From positions 1 to 14,836 of the forward strand of contig JACMMY010000130.1 of NCBI GenBank assembly GCA_014378805.1: DNA of 14,836 nt. Reading direction: 5' to 3'. Within the stretch, counting starts at the first letter, position 1. The number at the start of each line of letters is the position of its first letter. Shown in pieces: positions 14,080 through 14,836 of this stretch. The position numbers and the translations under genes were made by a program. Source of the DNA: Moraxellaceae bacterium (lineage in GTDB: Bacteria > Pseudomonadota > Gammaproteobacteria > Pseudomonadales > Moraxellaceae). The notes under the pieces are model-generated. The model saw only the letters and a list, made by a program, of their open reading frames with translations. It was not told where the DNA came from and did no database searches.

Positions 14080-14745
14080 ATGCCGAGCGTTATACGTTTC
14101 CCCAAAAAAACGAGCACTATGTTTAGCCAACCCGATGCGTTTCATTGGCGTTGGTTAGGATTGCTCATTTTTGCTTGTGTCATCGCGAGTATTCACCCAC
14201 TGGAAATTCCTTCCTATTTATTACATCAATTAGGCACGCTGATCGGGATCGGTTTGATTCTTTGGCTCACTTTTAAAAGATTTGTCAGTCGTTCTGGTTT
14301 TGCGCTTTCCATTATTTTTTTATTGATTCATGTGCTTGGCGCGCATTATTTGTATTCATACGTTCCTTATAATGAGTGGTCGAAGCAGTTATTTCAGTTT
14401 GATTTGAATGCGCATTACGGCTGGTCGCGTAATATGTATGACCGTTTGGTGCATATTTCCTATGGGTTATTACTCTATAAAATCATTTTCGACGTGTTCT
14501 CAGTATGGTTGCCGAATGCACGTCGTGGGCAAACTGCTCTTTTAGTCATTCAATTCGTGATGGCATCGAGTATGTTTTATGAATTAATTGAATGGCTTGT
14601 TGCTGCTGGCATGGATCCTAAAGACGCTGAAAACTATAATGGTCAACAAGGTGATGTGTGGGATGCTCATAAAGATATGGCGGTTGCAACGCTTGGGGCA
14701 ATCATCGCTTGGTTGATGACGGTGGTGAAACGTAAGTATGGTTGA
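14080..14745 (+). CDS. YjdF/DUF2238 family integral membrane protein
   Basis: Inner-membrane protein of unknown function. The 221-residue product has about six hydrophobic segments (roughly 25-38, 45-66, 73-93, 122-142, 152-177, 199-217). Family hallmarks include NMYDRLVHISYGLL (Asp121, His125), FYELIEWLVA (Glu168, Glu171), and the soluble loop GQQGDVWDAHKDMAVATLGA with several acidic residues. These conserved acids and His in or beside the membrane suggest metal binding or catalysis, but no function is established. The ATG is preceded by AAGGA at 9 bases. The E. coli relative is YjdF. The product ends in basic residues (KRKYG). It may be followed by a separately transcribed gene whose promoter overlaps its stop codon. 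Confidence 0.85.
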   Translation: MPSVIRFPKKTSTMFSQPDAFHWRWLGLLIFACVIASIHPLEIPSYLLHQLGTLIGIGLILWLTFKRFVSRSGFALSIIFLLIHVLGAHYLYSYVPYNEWSKQLFQFDLNAHYGWSRNMYDRLVHISYGLLLYKIIFDVFSVWLPNARRGQTALLVIQFVMASSMFYELIEWLVAAGMDPKDAENYNGQQGDVWDAHKDMAVATLGAIIAWLMTVVKRKYG

Positions 14746-14769
14746 TTGAAATATCAGATGAGTTAGAAT
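14742..14769 (+). promoter_or_regulatory. Putative promoter of the gene entering at the right edge
   Basis: TTGATT (14742-14747) and TAGAAT (14764-14769) are 16 bases apart. The -35 overlaps the stop codon of the YjdF-type gene. Start would be near 14776, about 34 nt before ATG 14810. Confidence 0.4.
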
Positions 14770-14809
14770 CCATCTTGCCTTTGTTCAGGAACCTATTGGA
14801 ATAATTAAC

Positions 14810-14836
14810 ATGATGAATAAATTAAATTTTGCAAAA
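14810..14836 (+). CDS. Start of an unidentified gene (cut by the right edge)
   Basis: Nine codons, MMNKLNFAK, run open to the last base. A TTGGA is about 11 bases upstream and a reasonable promoter lies further up. The lysine-bearing start would suit a signal peptide, but too little is present to identify anything. Confidence 0.35.

Overview
The window looks like core chromosome of a gamma-proteobacterium at moderate GC. Divergent rne and rluC, a HAD phosphatase after rluC, and prc, nagZ and proA close by suggest the Moraxellaceae (Acinetobacter and relatives). That placement is inference from gene content and protein style; no rRNA is present to test it. I see no tRNA, rRNA, CRISPR array, phage gene or transposase. 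The accessory-looking DNA is limited to two short palindromic intergenic elements.

Layout. The 5' end of rne (RNase E) runs leftward off the window. About 770 bp of non-coding DNA then separates it from divergent rluC (23S rRNA pseudouridine synthase). This gap holds hairpins, including one over the rne ribosome binding site. rluC is followed by a HAD-superfamily phosphatase, with a paired palindromic (BIME/REP-like) element between them. An MHS-type major facilitator transporter comes next and converges on a MarR-family regulator across a strong shared terminator. prc (periplasmic C-terminal processing protease, minus strand, with its own terminator) is divergent from nagZ (cytosolic beta-N-acetylhexosaminidase of peptidoglycan recycling). 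A MITE-like palindromic stretch follows nagZ, then an LCMT-type SAM methyltransferase converging on an alpha/beta hydrolase. Divergent from the hydrolase is proA (proline biosynthesis), closed by a clear terminator. The right end has a YiiD-type hotdog thioesterase-like protein, a YjdF/DUF2238 membrane protein and the first codons of one more gene.

Two genes depart from the usual family form. The rluC product carries about 240 extra N-terminal residues, low-complexity and Arg/Ser/Pro-rich, ahead of an ordinary S4 plus synthase body. The alpha/beta hydrolase has a C-terminal region with the two signature motifs of a PilZ (cyclic-di-GMP binding) domain. The genes are mostly independent housekeeping units rather than one pathway. 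RNA metabolism (rne, rluC) and cell-envelope turnover (prc, nagZ) are the two local themes. I found no convincing new defence system or mobile system.
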